Shown one piece after another: positions 45,497 to 55,189 of a DNA stretch of 64,000 nt. A program made the translations under genes and the position numbers. The notes under the pieces are model-generated. The model saw only the letters and a program-made list of their open reading frames with translations. It had not been told where the DNA came from and made no database searches. The stretch covers positions 1-64,000 of the forward strand of contig JAUXTQ010000024.1 of NCBI GenBank assembly GCA_030678995.1, in the 5' to 3' direction. How positions within the stretch are numbered: position 1 is the first letter of the stretch; each line of letters starts with the position of its first letter. The DNA is from Caulobacter sp. (GTDB lineage: Bacteria > Pseudomonadota > Alphaproteobacteria > Caulobacterales > Caulobacteraceae).

Positions 45497-46977
45497 TCAA
45501 GTCCCGCTTCCTGCGCAAGGCCGCGCCCGCCCTGATCGCCGCCGTCCTGGCCCAGGCCGCGGCGCCGCTCGTTTCGGCCCAGGGCATGCCGGTCCAGGCC
45601 CAGACCCTGTCGGGCGGCCCCGGCGCGGGCGGTCCCACTACGGTGCGGGTCGACCTGGCCGCCGGCGGCGCCTCTCAGAACCTGTCCCTGCCGCGCGGCA
45701 AGTCGGCGGTGATCGAACTGCCGGTCGATGTCCGAGACATCCTGATCACCAATCCGGCGGTCGCCGACGCCGTGCTTCGCTCGCCGCGTCAGATCTATGT
45801 GCTGGGCATGACCTCGGGCGTGACCGACGCCATCCTGTTCGACGCCGCCGGCCGCCGCATCCTGTCGCTGAACATCCGGGTAGACGCGGATTTCGGCGCC
45901 CTGGCCGAGACCATCAACCGGGTCCTGCCCGGCGCGCGGGTCAAGGTCGAGCCGATCGGCGACGCGGTGATCCTCACCGGCGTGGTGGCCAATGCCGGCG
46001 ATGCCGACAAGGCCGCCCAGATCGCCCTGCGTTACGTCTCCAAGCCGGAGCAGGTGCTGAACATGGTCAGCATCGCCGGCAAGGACCAGGTGATGCTCCG
46101 GGTGCGGGTCGTCGAGGTCCAGCGCAGCGTGATCAAGCAGCTGGGGGTCAACCTCAACGCCATCATCCAGCAGGGCACCGGTTCGATCACCCTGAGCCAG
46201 ACGGCCAACTTCAGCATCAACGGGACCCTGCCCGGCGGCGGCTCGATCGGGGGGACCTACACCGGCCCGACCACGCCGGCGGACATCCTGACAGGCTCGA
46301 TCCGCGCCTTCGAGCGGGTCGGCCTGGTGCGGACCCTGGCCGAGCCCAACCTGACGGCGGTGTCCGGCGAGGCGGCCAAGTTCCTGGCCGGCGGCGAGTA
46401 TCCCGTGCCGGTCAACCAGGACGCCACCAACGGCTCGGTGACCGTGGAGTACAAGCCCTTCGGCGTCGGCCTGGCCTTCACCCCGGTGGTGCTGTCCAGC
46501 GGCCGCATCTCGCTGAAGATCTCCACCGAGATTTCCGAACTGACCACCCAGGGCGCCTTTACCCTGGGCAGCGCCACCAGCGGCACCAGCCTGACCATTC
46601 CCGCCCTGACCGTGCGCCGGGCCGAGACCTCGATCGAACTGCCCTCCGGCGGCTCGATGATGATCGCCGGCCTGATCCAGCAGACCACCCGCGAGAACCT
46701 CGACGCCCTGCCGGCGCTGGGGTCGGTTCCGGTGATCGGATCTCTGTTCCGCTCGCGCGACTTCCTGTCGGGCGACACCGAGATGGTGGTCATCGTCACC
46801 GCCTACATCGTCGACCCCAACAACCCCGGAGCCTTCCAGACCCCGGCCGACGGCCTGGAGTTCGCGAGCGACGCCAGCACCCTGCTGTTCGGCCGCCTGA
46901 ACCGGACGGTGGGCGCGCCGCCGGGCGCCAACGCCGGCCGCGCCTACCAGGGTCCCATCGGTTACGTGATCGAGTAA
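45493..46977 (+). CDS. cpaC: secretin CpaC/RcpA
   Basis: ...VRDILITNPAVADAVLRSPRQIYVLGMTSGVTDAILFD... secretin domain with VRTLAEPNLTAVSGEAAKFLAGGEYP. Confidence 0.95.
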   Translation: MIKSRFLRKAAPALIAAVLAQAAAPLVSAQGMPVQAQTLSGGPGAGGPTTVRVDLAAGGASQNLSLPRGKSAVIELPVDVRDILITNPAVADAVLRSPRQIYVLGMTSGVTDAILFDAAGRRILSLNIRVDADFGALAETINRVLPGARVKVEPIGDAVILTGVVANAGDADKAAQIALRYVSKPEQVLNMVSIAGKDQVMLRVRVVEVQRSVIKQLGVNLNAIIQQGTGSITLSQTANFSINGTLPGGGSIGGTYTGPTTPADILTGSIRAFERVGLVRTLAEPNLTAVSGEAAKFLAGGEYPVPVNQDATNGSVTVEYKPFGVGLAFTPVVLSSGRISLKISTEISELTTQGAFTLGSATSGTSLTIPALTVRRAETSIELPSGGSMMIAGLIQQTTRENLDALPALGSVPVIGSLFRSRDFLSGDTEMVVIVTAYIVDPNNPGAFQTPADGLEFASDASTLLFGRLNRTVGAPPGANAGRAYQGPIGYVIE

Positions 46978-46981
46978 CGCC

Positions 46982-47668
46982 ATGCCGCCAGTTCTCACCC
47001 GTCTGTCGATCCTCGCCGCCGTTCTGGCCCTGGGCGCCTGCGCCTCGTCCGGCGCCGCCCGGGTCGCCGGACCGACGACGCCCACCGTGCTCGACAGCTG
47101 GTCGTCCCGCGTCGAGGTCGTGGCCCAGCCCGACCAGATCCGCCTGGCGCCGCACCCCACGGGCCTCTCGGGCAACCAGGCCCGGGCCCTGGCCGAACTT
47201 CACGCCCGCTGGTCCCTCGCCGAGGGCGGCATGATCACCGTCGCCGCGCCCACCGGGACCCAGGGAGCGGGCGCCTATCGCGTCAGCGCCGACGCCCGCG
47301 CCTTCCTGATCGCCCAGGGAACGCCGGCTGACCGGGTCCGGCTGGTCGGCTATGACGCCGCCGGCGCCGCCGACGCGCCCATCCTCGTCGGCTTCGATCA
47401 GTACGTGGCCCTGACGCCGCGCTGCGGGGAGTGGACGGCCCTGAACCGATCGGCGTCCAATCAGCCCTATTCGAATTTCGGCTGCGCGGTCAGCGCCAAC
47501 ATGGCCGCCCAGGCAGCCAATCCCGAGGATTTGCTGCGGGCCCGGCCGATGGATCCGGCCGACACCGGCCGGCGCACCACGGTGATCGGCAAGTATCGCA
47601 ATGGCGAGGTGACCTCGACGGCCAAGGACGACCAGGCCTCGGGCGCGGTTTCGACGGCGGTGCAGTAG
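46982..47668 (+). CDS. cpaD: CpaD pilus assembly lipoprotein
   Basis: lipobox LGAC; ...NFGCAVSANMAAQAANPEDLLRARPMDPADTGRRTTVIGKYRNG. Confidence 0.92.
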   Translation: MPPVLTRLSILAAVLALGACASSGAARVAGPTTPTVLDSWSSRVEVVAQPDQIRLAPHPTGLSGNQARALAELHARWSLAEGGMITVAAPTGTQGAGAYRVSADARAFLIAQGTPADRVRLVGYDAAGAADAPILVGFDQYVALTPRCGEWTALNRSASNQPYSNFGCAVSANMAAQAANPEDLLRARPMDPADTGRRTTVIGKYRNGEVTSTAKDDQASGAVSTAVQ

Positions 47669-47672
47669 ACTG

Positions 47673-49160
47673 ATGGCCCCCAGACCCACAGATCAGGATC
47701 CTTTCGATCTGGGCTTCGATGCCGACGACGAGTTCGCCAGCGCGTCGGCCGCCCCGTGGCGCGAGGCTTCGCCGGCTGCGTCGCCGTCGGCCGGCGACTC
47801 CGATCCGTTCGCCGATTTCCCGCTGGCCCGTTCCAGCCACGAGGACGAATCCTTCGCCGAGCTGGCGGCTCCGCGCCTGGCCCAGGCCACGCCGCCCAGC
47901 AGCCGTCCGACCCCCGGCCCTGGTTCCTCGCCGGAGATGATGGCGGGCGGCGGCGACACCCTGGGCGACGTCAGCGTTCCGCGGATCTCGATCCACGTCT
48001 TTTGCGCCCGTCCCGACACCGCCGAGTTGATCGAGCAGGCGGCCGCCGACCGGCGCATGGCGCGGGCGGTCACCACCGTCCTGCCGGGCGGCATCCAGGC
48101 GGCCGTCGAGCAGTACCAGAACCAGCCCACCCCCTCGCTGGTGATCGTCGAGAGCCTCGATCCCGCGCCGGAACTGCTGGCCCAGCTCGACCGGCTGGCC
48201 GAGGTCTGCGACCCCGGCACCAAGGTCATGACCATCGGTTCGGCCAACGACATCGCCCTCTACCGCGAACTGATGCGTCGCGGCGTGAGCGAGTACCTGG
48301 TGCCGCCGCTCAGCCCGCTGCAGATCATCCGCTCGATCACCAGCCTGTACGCCGACCCGGCCGCGCCCTTCGTCGGCCGGCAGATCGCCGTGGTCGGCGC
48401 CCGCGGGGGCGTGGGCGCCTCGACCATCGCCCACAATCTGGCGTGGTGCCTGGCCGAGCGCATGCAGGCCGGAACGGTGCTGGCCGACCTCGACCTGCCG
48501 TTCGGCACCGCCGGGCTCAACTTCAACCAGGATCCGCTGCAGGGCATCGCCGACGCCCTCGGCCAGCCGGACCGCCTGGATCCGGTGCTGATGGACCGGA
48601 TGATGGCGCGGGTCACCGACAGGCTGTCGCTGTTCGCCGCGCCCGCCACCCTGGACGAGGACTTCGACATCAATCCGGATGCCTTCGAGGAAGTGACCCA
48701 GAAGATTCGCGCCGCCGCCCCCTTTGTGGTGCTGGATCTGCCCCACGCCTGGAGTGGCTGGCAGCGCAAGATACTGATCGGCTCGGACGACCTGATCATC
48801 GTCGCCTCGCCCGACCTGGCCTCGCTGCGCAACGCCAAGAACATGATCGACCTGGTCCGCCAGGCCCGGCCCAACGACGCGCCGCCCCGGCTGGTGCTCA
48901 ACCAGGTCGGCGTGCCCGGCCGGCCGGAAATCCCGGTGAAGGACTTCGGCGAGGCCCTTGGTCTGGTCCCTTCGCTGGTCCTGCCGTTCGAGCCCAAGTC
49001 CTTCGGCCAGGCGGCCAACCACGGCCAGATGATCGGCGAGGTCGCCCCCAGGTCGAAGGCGGCCGAGGGCATCGAACACCTGGCCCGGCTGATCGCCCGC
49101 CGCGAGCCTCCGCCCCAGCAGAAGTCGTCGCTCCTCAGCGGCCTGTTCAGAAAGAAGTAG
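47673..49160 (+). CDS. cpaE: CpaE (MinD/ParA-like pilus localisation ATPase)
   Basis: IAVVGARGGVGASTIAHNLAWCLAE (deviant Walker A) in tad locus. Confidence 0.93.
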   Translation: MAPRPTDQDPFDLGFDADDEFASASAAPWREASPAASPSAGDSDPFADFPLARSSHEDESFAELAAPRLAQATPPSSRPTPGPGSSPEMMAGGGDTLGDVSVPRISIHVFCARPDTAELIEQAAADRRMARAVTTVLPGGIQAAVEQYQNQPTPSLVIVESLDPAPELLAQLDRLAEVCDPGTKVMTIGSANDIALYRELMRRGVSEYLVPPLSPLQIIRSITSLYADPAAPFVGRQIAVVGARGGVGASTIAHNLAWCLAERMQAGTVLADLDLPFGTAGLNFNQDPLQGIADALGQPDRLDPVLMDRMMARVTDRLSLFAAPATLDEDFDINPDAFEEVTQKIRAAAPFVVLDLPHAWSGWQRKILIGSDDLIIVASPDLASLRNAKNMIDLVRQARPNDAPPRLVLNQVGVPGRPEIPVKDFGEALGLVPSLVLPFEPKSFGQAANHGQMIGEVAPRSKAAEGIEHLARLIARREPPPQQKSSLLSGLFRKK

Positions 49161-49166
49161 TCCAGC

Positions 49167-50693
49167 GTGTTCGGCAAACGGTCCGACGGAGATGCGGCCC
49201 AGGCGCGGCGGGCTCCCCCGCCCGCGCCTCCCGGCGCGCCCATCGCTACGCGGCCCCAGCCGGCCGGCGGCGCCCCGGCGGCCGGGTCGGAAGACCGCCT
49301 GCACGAGCCGACCAACCACAAGACGGCGCCGGGACCCCAACGCACCGCGCCCAAGGCGATGAAGGGGCTGGACCAGCTGCGCTCGGCCCAGAACCCGACC
49401 GCGCAGATCGTCCGTGAACAGAGCGACTACTACCACGCGACCAAGACGACGATCTTCAACGCCCTCTTGAACACCATCGACCTCAGCCAGCTGGCCCAGC
49501 TGGACCAGAAGTCGGCGGCCGAGGAGATCAAGGACATCGTCGCCGAGCTGGTGGCGATCAAGAACGTGCAGATGTCGGTCGCCGAGACTGAACATCTGGT
49601 CCAGGACATCATCAACGACGTGCTGGGCTATGGCCCGCTCGAACCCCTGCTGTCGCGGGACGACATCGCCGACGTGATGGTCAACGGGGCCAACCGGGTG
49701 TTCATCGAAGTCGGCGGCAAGGTCCAGCTGACCAACGTCCGCTTCCGTGACAACGCCCAGCTGATGAACATCTGCCAGCGGATCGTCAGCCAGGTCGGCC
49801 GGCGGGTCGATGAGAGCAGCCCCATCTGCGACGCCCGCCTGCCGGACGGATCGCGGGTCAACGTCATCGCGCCGCCCCTGGCGCTGGACGGCCCGACCCT
49901 GACCATCCGCAAGTTCAAAAAAGACAAACTCACGATGAAGGACCTGGTGGACTACAACTCCATCAGTCCGGAAGGCGCGCGGGTGCTGGGCGTCATCGGC
50001 GCCTGCCGCTGTAACATCGTCATCTCCGGCGGCACGGGCTCGGGCAAGACCACCCTGCTCAACACCATGACCGCCTTCATCGACCCCACCGAGCGGGTGA
50101 TCACCTGCGAGGACGCGGCCGAGCTTCAACTGCAGCAGCCGCATGTGGTGCGGCTGGAGACCCGCCCGCCCAACCTCGAGGGCCAGGGCATGATCACCAT
50201 GCGCGACCTGGTGAAGAACTGCCTGCGGATGCGTCCCGAGCGGATCATCGTCGGCGAGGTGCGCGGCCCCGAGGCCTTCGACCTGCTGCAGGCGATGAAC
50301 ACCGGCCACGACGGCTCGATGGGCACCCTGCACGCCAACTCGCCGCGCGAGGCCATCAGTCGGATGGAGTCGATGATCACCATGGGCGGCTACGGCCTGC
50401 CCTCCAAGACCATCCGCGAGATGATCACCGGCTCGGTCGATGTGATCATCCAGGCCGCGCGCCTGCGCGACGGCAGCCGGCGCATCACCCACATCACCGA
50501 GGTGGTTGGTCTGGAGGGCGACGTGATCGTCACCCAGGACCTGTTCGTCTACGAAATGACCGGCGAGGACGACAATGGCCGGGTGTTGGGCAAGTTCCGC
50601 TCCACCGGCATCGCCCGCCCCCGCTTCTGGGACCGCGCCCGCTACTACGGGCTTGAGCGCGAGCTGGCCGAAGCCCTCGACGCGGCGGAGTAG
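49167..50693 (+). CDS. cpaF: CpaF/TadA secretion ATPase
   Basis: [23 protein letters not shown]...[48 protein letters not shown]. Confidence 0.96.
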   Translation: MFGKRSDGDAAQARRAPPPAPPGAPIATRPQPAGGAPAAGSEDRLHEPTNHKTAPGPQRTAPKAMKGLDQLRSAQNPTAQIVREQSDYYHATKTTIFNALLNTIDLSQLAQLDQKSAAEEIKDIVAELVAIKNVQMSVAETEHLVQDIINDVLGYGPLEPLLSRDDIADVMVNGANRVFIEVGGKVQLTNVRFRDNAQLMNICQRIVSQVGRRVDESSPICDARLPDGSRVNVIAPPLALDGPTLTIRKFKKDKLTMKDLVDYNSISPEGARVLGVIGACRCNIVISGGTGSGKTTLLNTMTAFIDPTERVITCEDAAELQLQQPHVVRLETRPPNLEGQGMITMRDLVKNCLRMRPERIIVGEVRGPEAFDLLQAMNTGHDGSMGTLHANSPREAISRMESMITMGGYGLPSKTIREMITGSVDVIIQAARLRDGSRRITHITEVVGLEGDVIVTQDLFVYEMTGEDDNGRVLGKFRSTGIARPRFWDRARYYGLERELAEALDAAE

Positions 50694-50698
50694 CGGCC

Positions 50699-51679
50699 AT
50701 GATGGTGGTCCTCGTCGCCATTCTGGCCTTCGTCACGATCGCCGGGCTCGGCTTCGTCTTCGCCGGCGGCGATTCCGGCAACGCCCGGGCGGCCAAGCGC
50801 GCCCAGGCTCTCGTCAGCGGCGGAACCGGCGAGACCCGGGTCCGCGCCGCCCGGGCCGCCGCCAACTCGCCGGAAGCCCGCCGCAAGGCGATCCTCAAGA
50901 CCCTCAAGGACCAGGACCGCGAGCAGAAGAAGGCCATCCTCTCGATCGCCGCCCGCCTGCAGCAGGCCGGGCTGAGCGTCAGCGAAAAGCAGTTCTGGAT
51001 CGCCAGCGCGGTGTTCGGCCTGGTGGTGGGAGCGATCGCCCTGCCCTTCGGCAGGTCGCCGCTGATCGCGCTGGGCCTGGCCTTCGCCGCCGGCATGGGC
51101 CTGCCCCGCTGGATCGTCGGCTTCCTGGCCAAGCGGCGGATCAAGAAGTTCACCGAGGCCTTCTCCGACGCCATCGACATCATCGTGCGCGGCATCAAGT
51201 CGGGCCTGCCGGTCCACGACTGCCTGAAGATCATCGGCAAGGAAAGTCCCGAGCCCCTGGCCGGCGAGTTCCGCCGGCTGGTCGAGAACGTCGGCATGGG
51301 CATGGCCATGGATCAGTCCCTGGAGAAGATGTACGAGCACATGCCCACCAGCGAGCTGCGCTTCTTCGCCATCGTGCTGGCCATCCAGCAGAAGACCGGC
51401 GGCAACCTCGCCGAGGCGTTGAACAACCTTTCGGTCGTGCTGCGCGCCCGCAAACTGATGCGGGAGAAGATCAAGGCCCTGTCTTCGGAAGCCGTCGCCT
51501 CGTCCTTCATCATCGGCAGTTTGCCGCCCGGGGTGGTGATCCTGATCACCGTGACCACGCCCAGCTACATGGCCCCGATGTTCACCGATCCCCGTGGACA
51601 CGTGATGCTGATGGGGGCGGCGTTCTGGATGGCCTTGGGCATTTTCGTGATGCGCAAGATGATCAACTTCAAGTTCTGA
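50699..51679 (+). CDS. tadB: TadB (GSPII_F domain)
   Basis: ...DAIDIIVRGIKSGLPVHDCLKIIGKESPEPLAGEFRRLVENVGMGMAMDQSLEKM. Confidence 0.94.
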   Translation: MMVVLVAILAFVTIAGLGFVFAGGDSGNARAAKRAQALVSGGTGETRVRAARAAANSPEARRKAILKTLKDQDREQKKAILSIAARLQQAGLSVSEKQFWIASAVFGLVVGAIALPFGRSPLIALGLAFAAGMGLPRWIVGFLAKRRIKKFTEAFSDAIDIIVRGIKSGLPVHDCLKIIGKESPEPLAGEFRRLVENVGMGMAMDQSLEKMYEHMPTSELRFFAIVLAIQQKTGGNLAEALNNLSVVLRARKLMREKIKALSSEAVASSFIIGSLPPGVVILITVTTPSYMAPMFTDPRGHVMLMGAAFWMALGIFVMRKMINFKF

Positions 51680-51686
51680 GGGCGCG

Positions 51687-52667
51687 ATGGAACTCGTCCA
51701 GACCCTCACCGACCCGGACAACCTGCTCACCGCCTTCGTGGCGATCGTGGCCTTCGCCACCATCGTGACGCTGGTGCTGCCGATGATGAACAAGTCAAGC
51801 CTCGAAGCCCGGCTGAAATCGGTGGCCAACCGCCGCGAGGAACTGCGCCGCCGGTCCCGCGAGGAGATGGCCAAGCGCACCACCGGCGGCAGCCTGCGCC
51901 AGACCGACGAGGGGCTGTACCGCAACGTGGTCGACCGGCTGCAGCTGTCCAGGCTGCTGGAGGATCCCAAGGTCGCCGAGAAGATGGCTCAGGCCGGCTT
52001 CCGCGGCCCCCGGCCGATCAGCGCCTTCTACTTCTTCCGCTTCGTCATGCCGTTCGCGTTCGGCGCGGTGACGGCCTTCTACCTCTATCTGATCAACGGC
52101 TTCGGCCTGCCGTCGATGACCAAGCTGTCGTTCTGCGTCGGCGCTCTGCTGCTCGGCTACTACGCGCCCAACGTCTACATCAGCAACATCGCCCAGAAGC
52201 GCCGCGAGTCGATCGTCGCGGCCTTCCCCGACGCCCTCGACCTGCTGCTGATCTGCGTCGAAAGCGGCATGTCCATCGAGGCGGCGATCCAGAAGGTCAG
52301 CCAGGAAGTCGGCAGCTCGTCCATCGAACTGGCCGAGGAACTGACCCTGGTCAGCGCCGAACTGAGCTACCTGCCCGAGCGCCGCCAGGCCTACGAGGGC
52401 CTGGCCAAGCGGACCAACCATCCTGGGATCAAGGCGGTGGCCACGGCGATGATCCAGGCCGAGCGCTACGGCACGCCGCTGGGCTCGGCCCTGCGGGTGA
52501 TGTCCAAGGAGAATCGCGACCTGCGCCTCTCCGCCGCCGAGAAGAAGGCCGCCGCCCTGCCGGCCAAGCTGACCGTGCCGATGATCCTGTTCTTCCTGCC
52601 CGTGCTGTTCGTGGTGATCCTGGGTCCCGCGATCATCAAGGTGCAGGACACCATCGCCAAGCAGTAG
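51687..52667 (+). CDS. tadC: TadC (GSPII_F domain)
   Basis: ...FPDALDLLLICVESGMSIEAAIQKVSQEVGSSSIELAEELTLVSAELSYLPERRQAYEGLAKR. Confidence 0.94.
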   Translation: MELVQTLTDPDNLLTAFVAIVAFATIVTLVLPMMNKSSLEARLKSVANRREELRRRSREEMAKRTTGGSLRQTDEGLYRNVVDRLQLSRLLEDPKVAEKMAQAGFRGPRPISAFYFFRFVMPFAFGAVTAFYLYLINGFGLPSMTKLSFCVGALLLGYYAPNVYISNIAQKRRESIVAAFPDALDLLLICVESGMSIEAAIQKVSQEVGSSSIELAEELTLVSAELSYLPERRQAYEGLAKRTNHPGIKAVATAMIQAERYGTPLGSALRVMSKENRDLRLSAAEKKAAALPAKLTVPMILFFLPVLFVVILGPAIIKVQDTIAKQ

Positions 52668-52704
52668 GGGGACATACCCCACCGGCCTTTCTCGCGCTTT
52701 CAGC

Positions 52705-52817
52705 GCGCTCGAAAGCACACCTCCCCATTGCATGGGGAGGAGTGAGCCGTTCTTCCCCCCGCTCGCGGGGGGAAGTGTCGGTTTCGAGCGAAGCGAGAAA
52801 CGACGATGGGGGGAGTT
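52705..52817. repeat. intergenic multi-hairpin element downstream of tadC
   Basis: cctccccattgcatggggagg; cttccccccgctcgcggggggaag; tttcgagcgaagcgagaaa. Confidence 0.7.
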
Positions 52818-54036
52818 ACTCCGCCAGCGCTCCCGACAGCACCGCCTCGGCATAGGCGCAATGCATGGCGATGCCGCGGGCCATGACCTGCTCGTCCAGG
52901 GTCATCTTGTTGGAGTGCAGGGCGCAGCAGCTGCGGTAGTCGCCGCCGACGCCGGTCGGGGCGGCGCCCAGGAAGGCCATCAGGCCGGGAACCTTCTGCA
53001 GGACGTAGGAGAAGTCCTCTGCCCCCATCATCGGCGTCTTCATCGTCATCCAGGCGCCGTCGCCATAAAGGTCCTTGGCGACCTGTTCGGCCAGATCGAC
53101 CTCGCGGCCCGTGCAGACGGTGACCGGGAAGCCCCGCTCCAGCTCCACCTCGGCGGTGCAGCCGTGGGCGGTGGCGATGCTCTCGGCGACCTGGCGGATG
53201 CCGGCGAAGCAGGCTTCGCGCGTGTGCTCCGACAGGGTCCGCAGGGTGCCGCGCATGCGGGCGAACTCGGGGATGATGTTGTAGGTCGTGCCGCCCTCGA
53301 TGTGGGCGATGGTGATCACCGCCGGGTCGAACACCGAGATGCGGCGGGTGATGAAGGTCTGCAGGGCGGTGACGATCTCGCAGGCCACCGGGATCGGGTC
53401 GATCGCGTCATGCGGCATCGAGGCATGGCCGCCGGCGCCGACGACCTTGATGCGGATGCTGTCGGACGAGGCCAGCAAAGGTCCGGTCCGGCTCGCGAAC
53501 ACGCCGGTGGGCATGTTGGGCGAGATGTGCAGGGCGAAGGCGGCGTCCGGCAGCGGATCGATCAGCCCGTCGTCGAGCATGAAGCGCGCGCCATGCCATC
53601 CCTCCTCGCCCGGCTGGAACATGAACATCACCGTCCCGGCCAGCTGATCCTTCTTGGCGCACAGCGCCCGCGCCGCGCCGGCCAGCATGGCCACGTGGGT
53701 GTCGTGGCCGCAGGCGTGCATCGCCCCGGCGGTGCGGGAGGAGAAATCCAGGCCCGTGTCCTCGGTCAGCGGCAGGGCGTCCATGTCCCCGCGCAACAGC
53801 ACCGTGCGCCCGTTGGCCGAGCCGCGCAGGATGGCCAGCACCCCGGTGGTCGATGGCCCCTGGCGGATCTCCAGCGGCAGCCCCTCCAGCGCCTTGAGCA
53901 ACTTCTCGGTGGTCTTCGGCAGGTGCAGCCCAAGCTCCGGCTCCCTGTGGATCGCGCGGCGTAGTTCGATGGCGTCATGCAGCAGTTCGTCGCCGGCGGT
54001 GGTCCAGCCTTCGCGATCGATGGTCAGGGCATTCAT
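52816..54036 (-). CDS. M20 family amidohydrolase (hippurate hydrolase-like)
   Basis: LRRAIHREPELGLHLPKTTEKLLKAL...AGAMHACGHDTHVAMLAGAARAL...MFQPGEEGWHGARFML. Confidence 0.93.
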   Translation of the reverse strand: MNALTIDREGWTTAGDELLHDAIELRRAIHREPELGLHLPKTTEKLLKALEGLPLEIRQGPSTTGVLAILRGSANGRTVLLRGDMDALPLTEDTGLDFSSRTAGAMHACGHDTHVAMLAGAARALCAKKDQLAGTVMFMFQPGEEGWHGARFMLDDGLIDPLPDAAFALHISPNMPTGVFASRTGPLLASSDSIRIKVVGAGGHASMPHDAIDPIPVACEIVTALQTFITRRISVFDPAVITIAHIEGGTTYNIIPEFARMRGTLRTLSEHTREACFAGIRQVAESIATAHGCTAEVELERGFPVTVCTGREVDLAEQVAKDLYGDGAWMTMKTPMMGAEDFSYVLQKVPGLMAFLGAAPTGVGGDYRSCCALHSNKMTLDEQVMARGIAMHCAYAEAVLSGALAE

Positions 54037-54091
54037 AAAGGGACTCCGGATGTGATCGCCGCACCGTCGCGCTTTTCGCCGCGCCGGTCCA

Positions 54092-54199
54092 TAGCGCCCC
54101 CAGACAAAGTGGAAGCCGGTTTGTCGTCCGGGGGCGCTATAACGTGTTGAATTGCTAGAGCCTTTTTTCCAGATCGAATTCGATCTGGAAAGGCTCTAG
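54092..54199. repeat. two adjacent palindromic elements immediately upstream of threonine dehydratase gene
   Basis: tagcgcccccagacaaa/tttgtcgtccgggggcgcta (54092-54139) and ctagagccttttttccagatcgaattcgatctggaaaggctctag (54155-54199). Confidence 0.8.
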
Positions 54200-54208
54200 G
54201 AGAGGCGC

Positions 54209-55189
54209 ATGAGCACCGTCACCTTCGCCGATATCGAAGCCGCCGCCGCCCGGATCGAGGGCGTGGCCGTAAAGACTCCGCTGCTGGAAAACCCGGCCCT
54301 GAACGAGCGCCTCGGCGGCCGGGTCCTGATCAAACCCGAGACCCTGCAACGGGTCGGGGCCTTCAAGTTCCGCGGCGCCTACAACCGGCTGGTCCAGCTG
54401 TCGGCCGAGGAGCGGGCGCGCGGCGTGGTGGCCTTTTCCTCGGGCAACCATGCCCAGGGCGTGGCCCTGGCGGCGAAGTTGCTGGGCATTCCGGCGGTGA
54501 TCGTCATGCCGCACGACGCCCCGGCCAAGAAGGTCGAGGCGACCAAGGGCCATGGCGCGCAGGTGCGCATCTACAACCGCTACACCGACGACCGGGCGGC
54601 CATCGCCTTCGAGATCGCCTCCACGAAGGGCTCGACCATCGTGCCGCCCTACGACGACGTCCATGTCGTCGCCGGTCAGGGGACGGTCGGGCTGGAACTG
54701 ATGCAACAGGCGCTGGCGCTCGGCGCGCGGCCCGATTGCGTGATCACCCCGCTGGGCGGCGGCGGGTTGCTGTCGGGCGTCAGCCTGGCGGTGAAACACC
54801 TGTCGCCGGACACGGCCGTCGTCGGCGTCGAGCCGGAGGGCTACGACGACGTCCTGCGCTCGTTGCAGACGGGGACCTTCCAGACCAACAGCCCCGACGC
54901 CCGCACTCTCTGCGACGCCCTGCAGACGCCGACGCCGGGCCAGATCACCTTCCCGATTATTCAGAAGACCGTCGCCGACGTGGCCGTGGTCACCGATGCG
55001 GAGGTCGCCGAGGCCATGCGCGTGGCGTTCGAGACCCTGGCCCTGGTCGTCGAGCCCGGCGGCTGCGTCGGGCTGGCGGCCCTGCTGGCCGGCAAGGTTC
55101 GCCACAAGGGCGAGGTCACCGGCCTGGTGCTGTCAGGCAGCAATGTCGATCCGGGCCTCTTCGCCCGGGTGCTGGCGGGAGAGTTCTGA
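54209..55189 (+). CDS. threonine/serine dehydratase-family PLP enzyme
   Basis: KPETLQRVGAFKFRGAYNRL (PLP lysine), VAFSSGNHAQGVALAAKLLGIPAVIVMP, PLGGGGLLSGV. Confidence 0.93.
   Translation: MSTVTFADIEAAAARIEGVAVKTPLLENPALNERLGGRVLIKPETLQRVGAFKFRGAYNRLVQLSAEERARGVVAFSSGNHAQGVALAAKLLGIPAVIVMPHDAPAKKVEATKGHGAQVRIYNRYTDDRAAIAFEIASTKGSTIVPPYDDVHVVAGQGTVGLELMQQALALGARPDCVITPLGGGGLLSGVSLAVKHLSPDTAVVGVEPEGYDDVLRSLQTGTFQTNSPDARTLCDALQTPTPGQITFPIIQKTVADVAVVTDAEVAEAMRVAFETLALVVEPGGCVGLAALLAGKVRHKGEVTGLVLSGSNVDPGLFARVLAGEF

Noticed and set aside
47490-50492. 1000-aa minus-strand ORF
   Set aside because: Antisense to cpaE/cpaF, which have unambiguous conserved motifs; shadow ORF.
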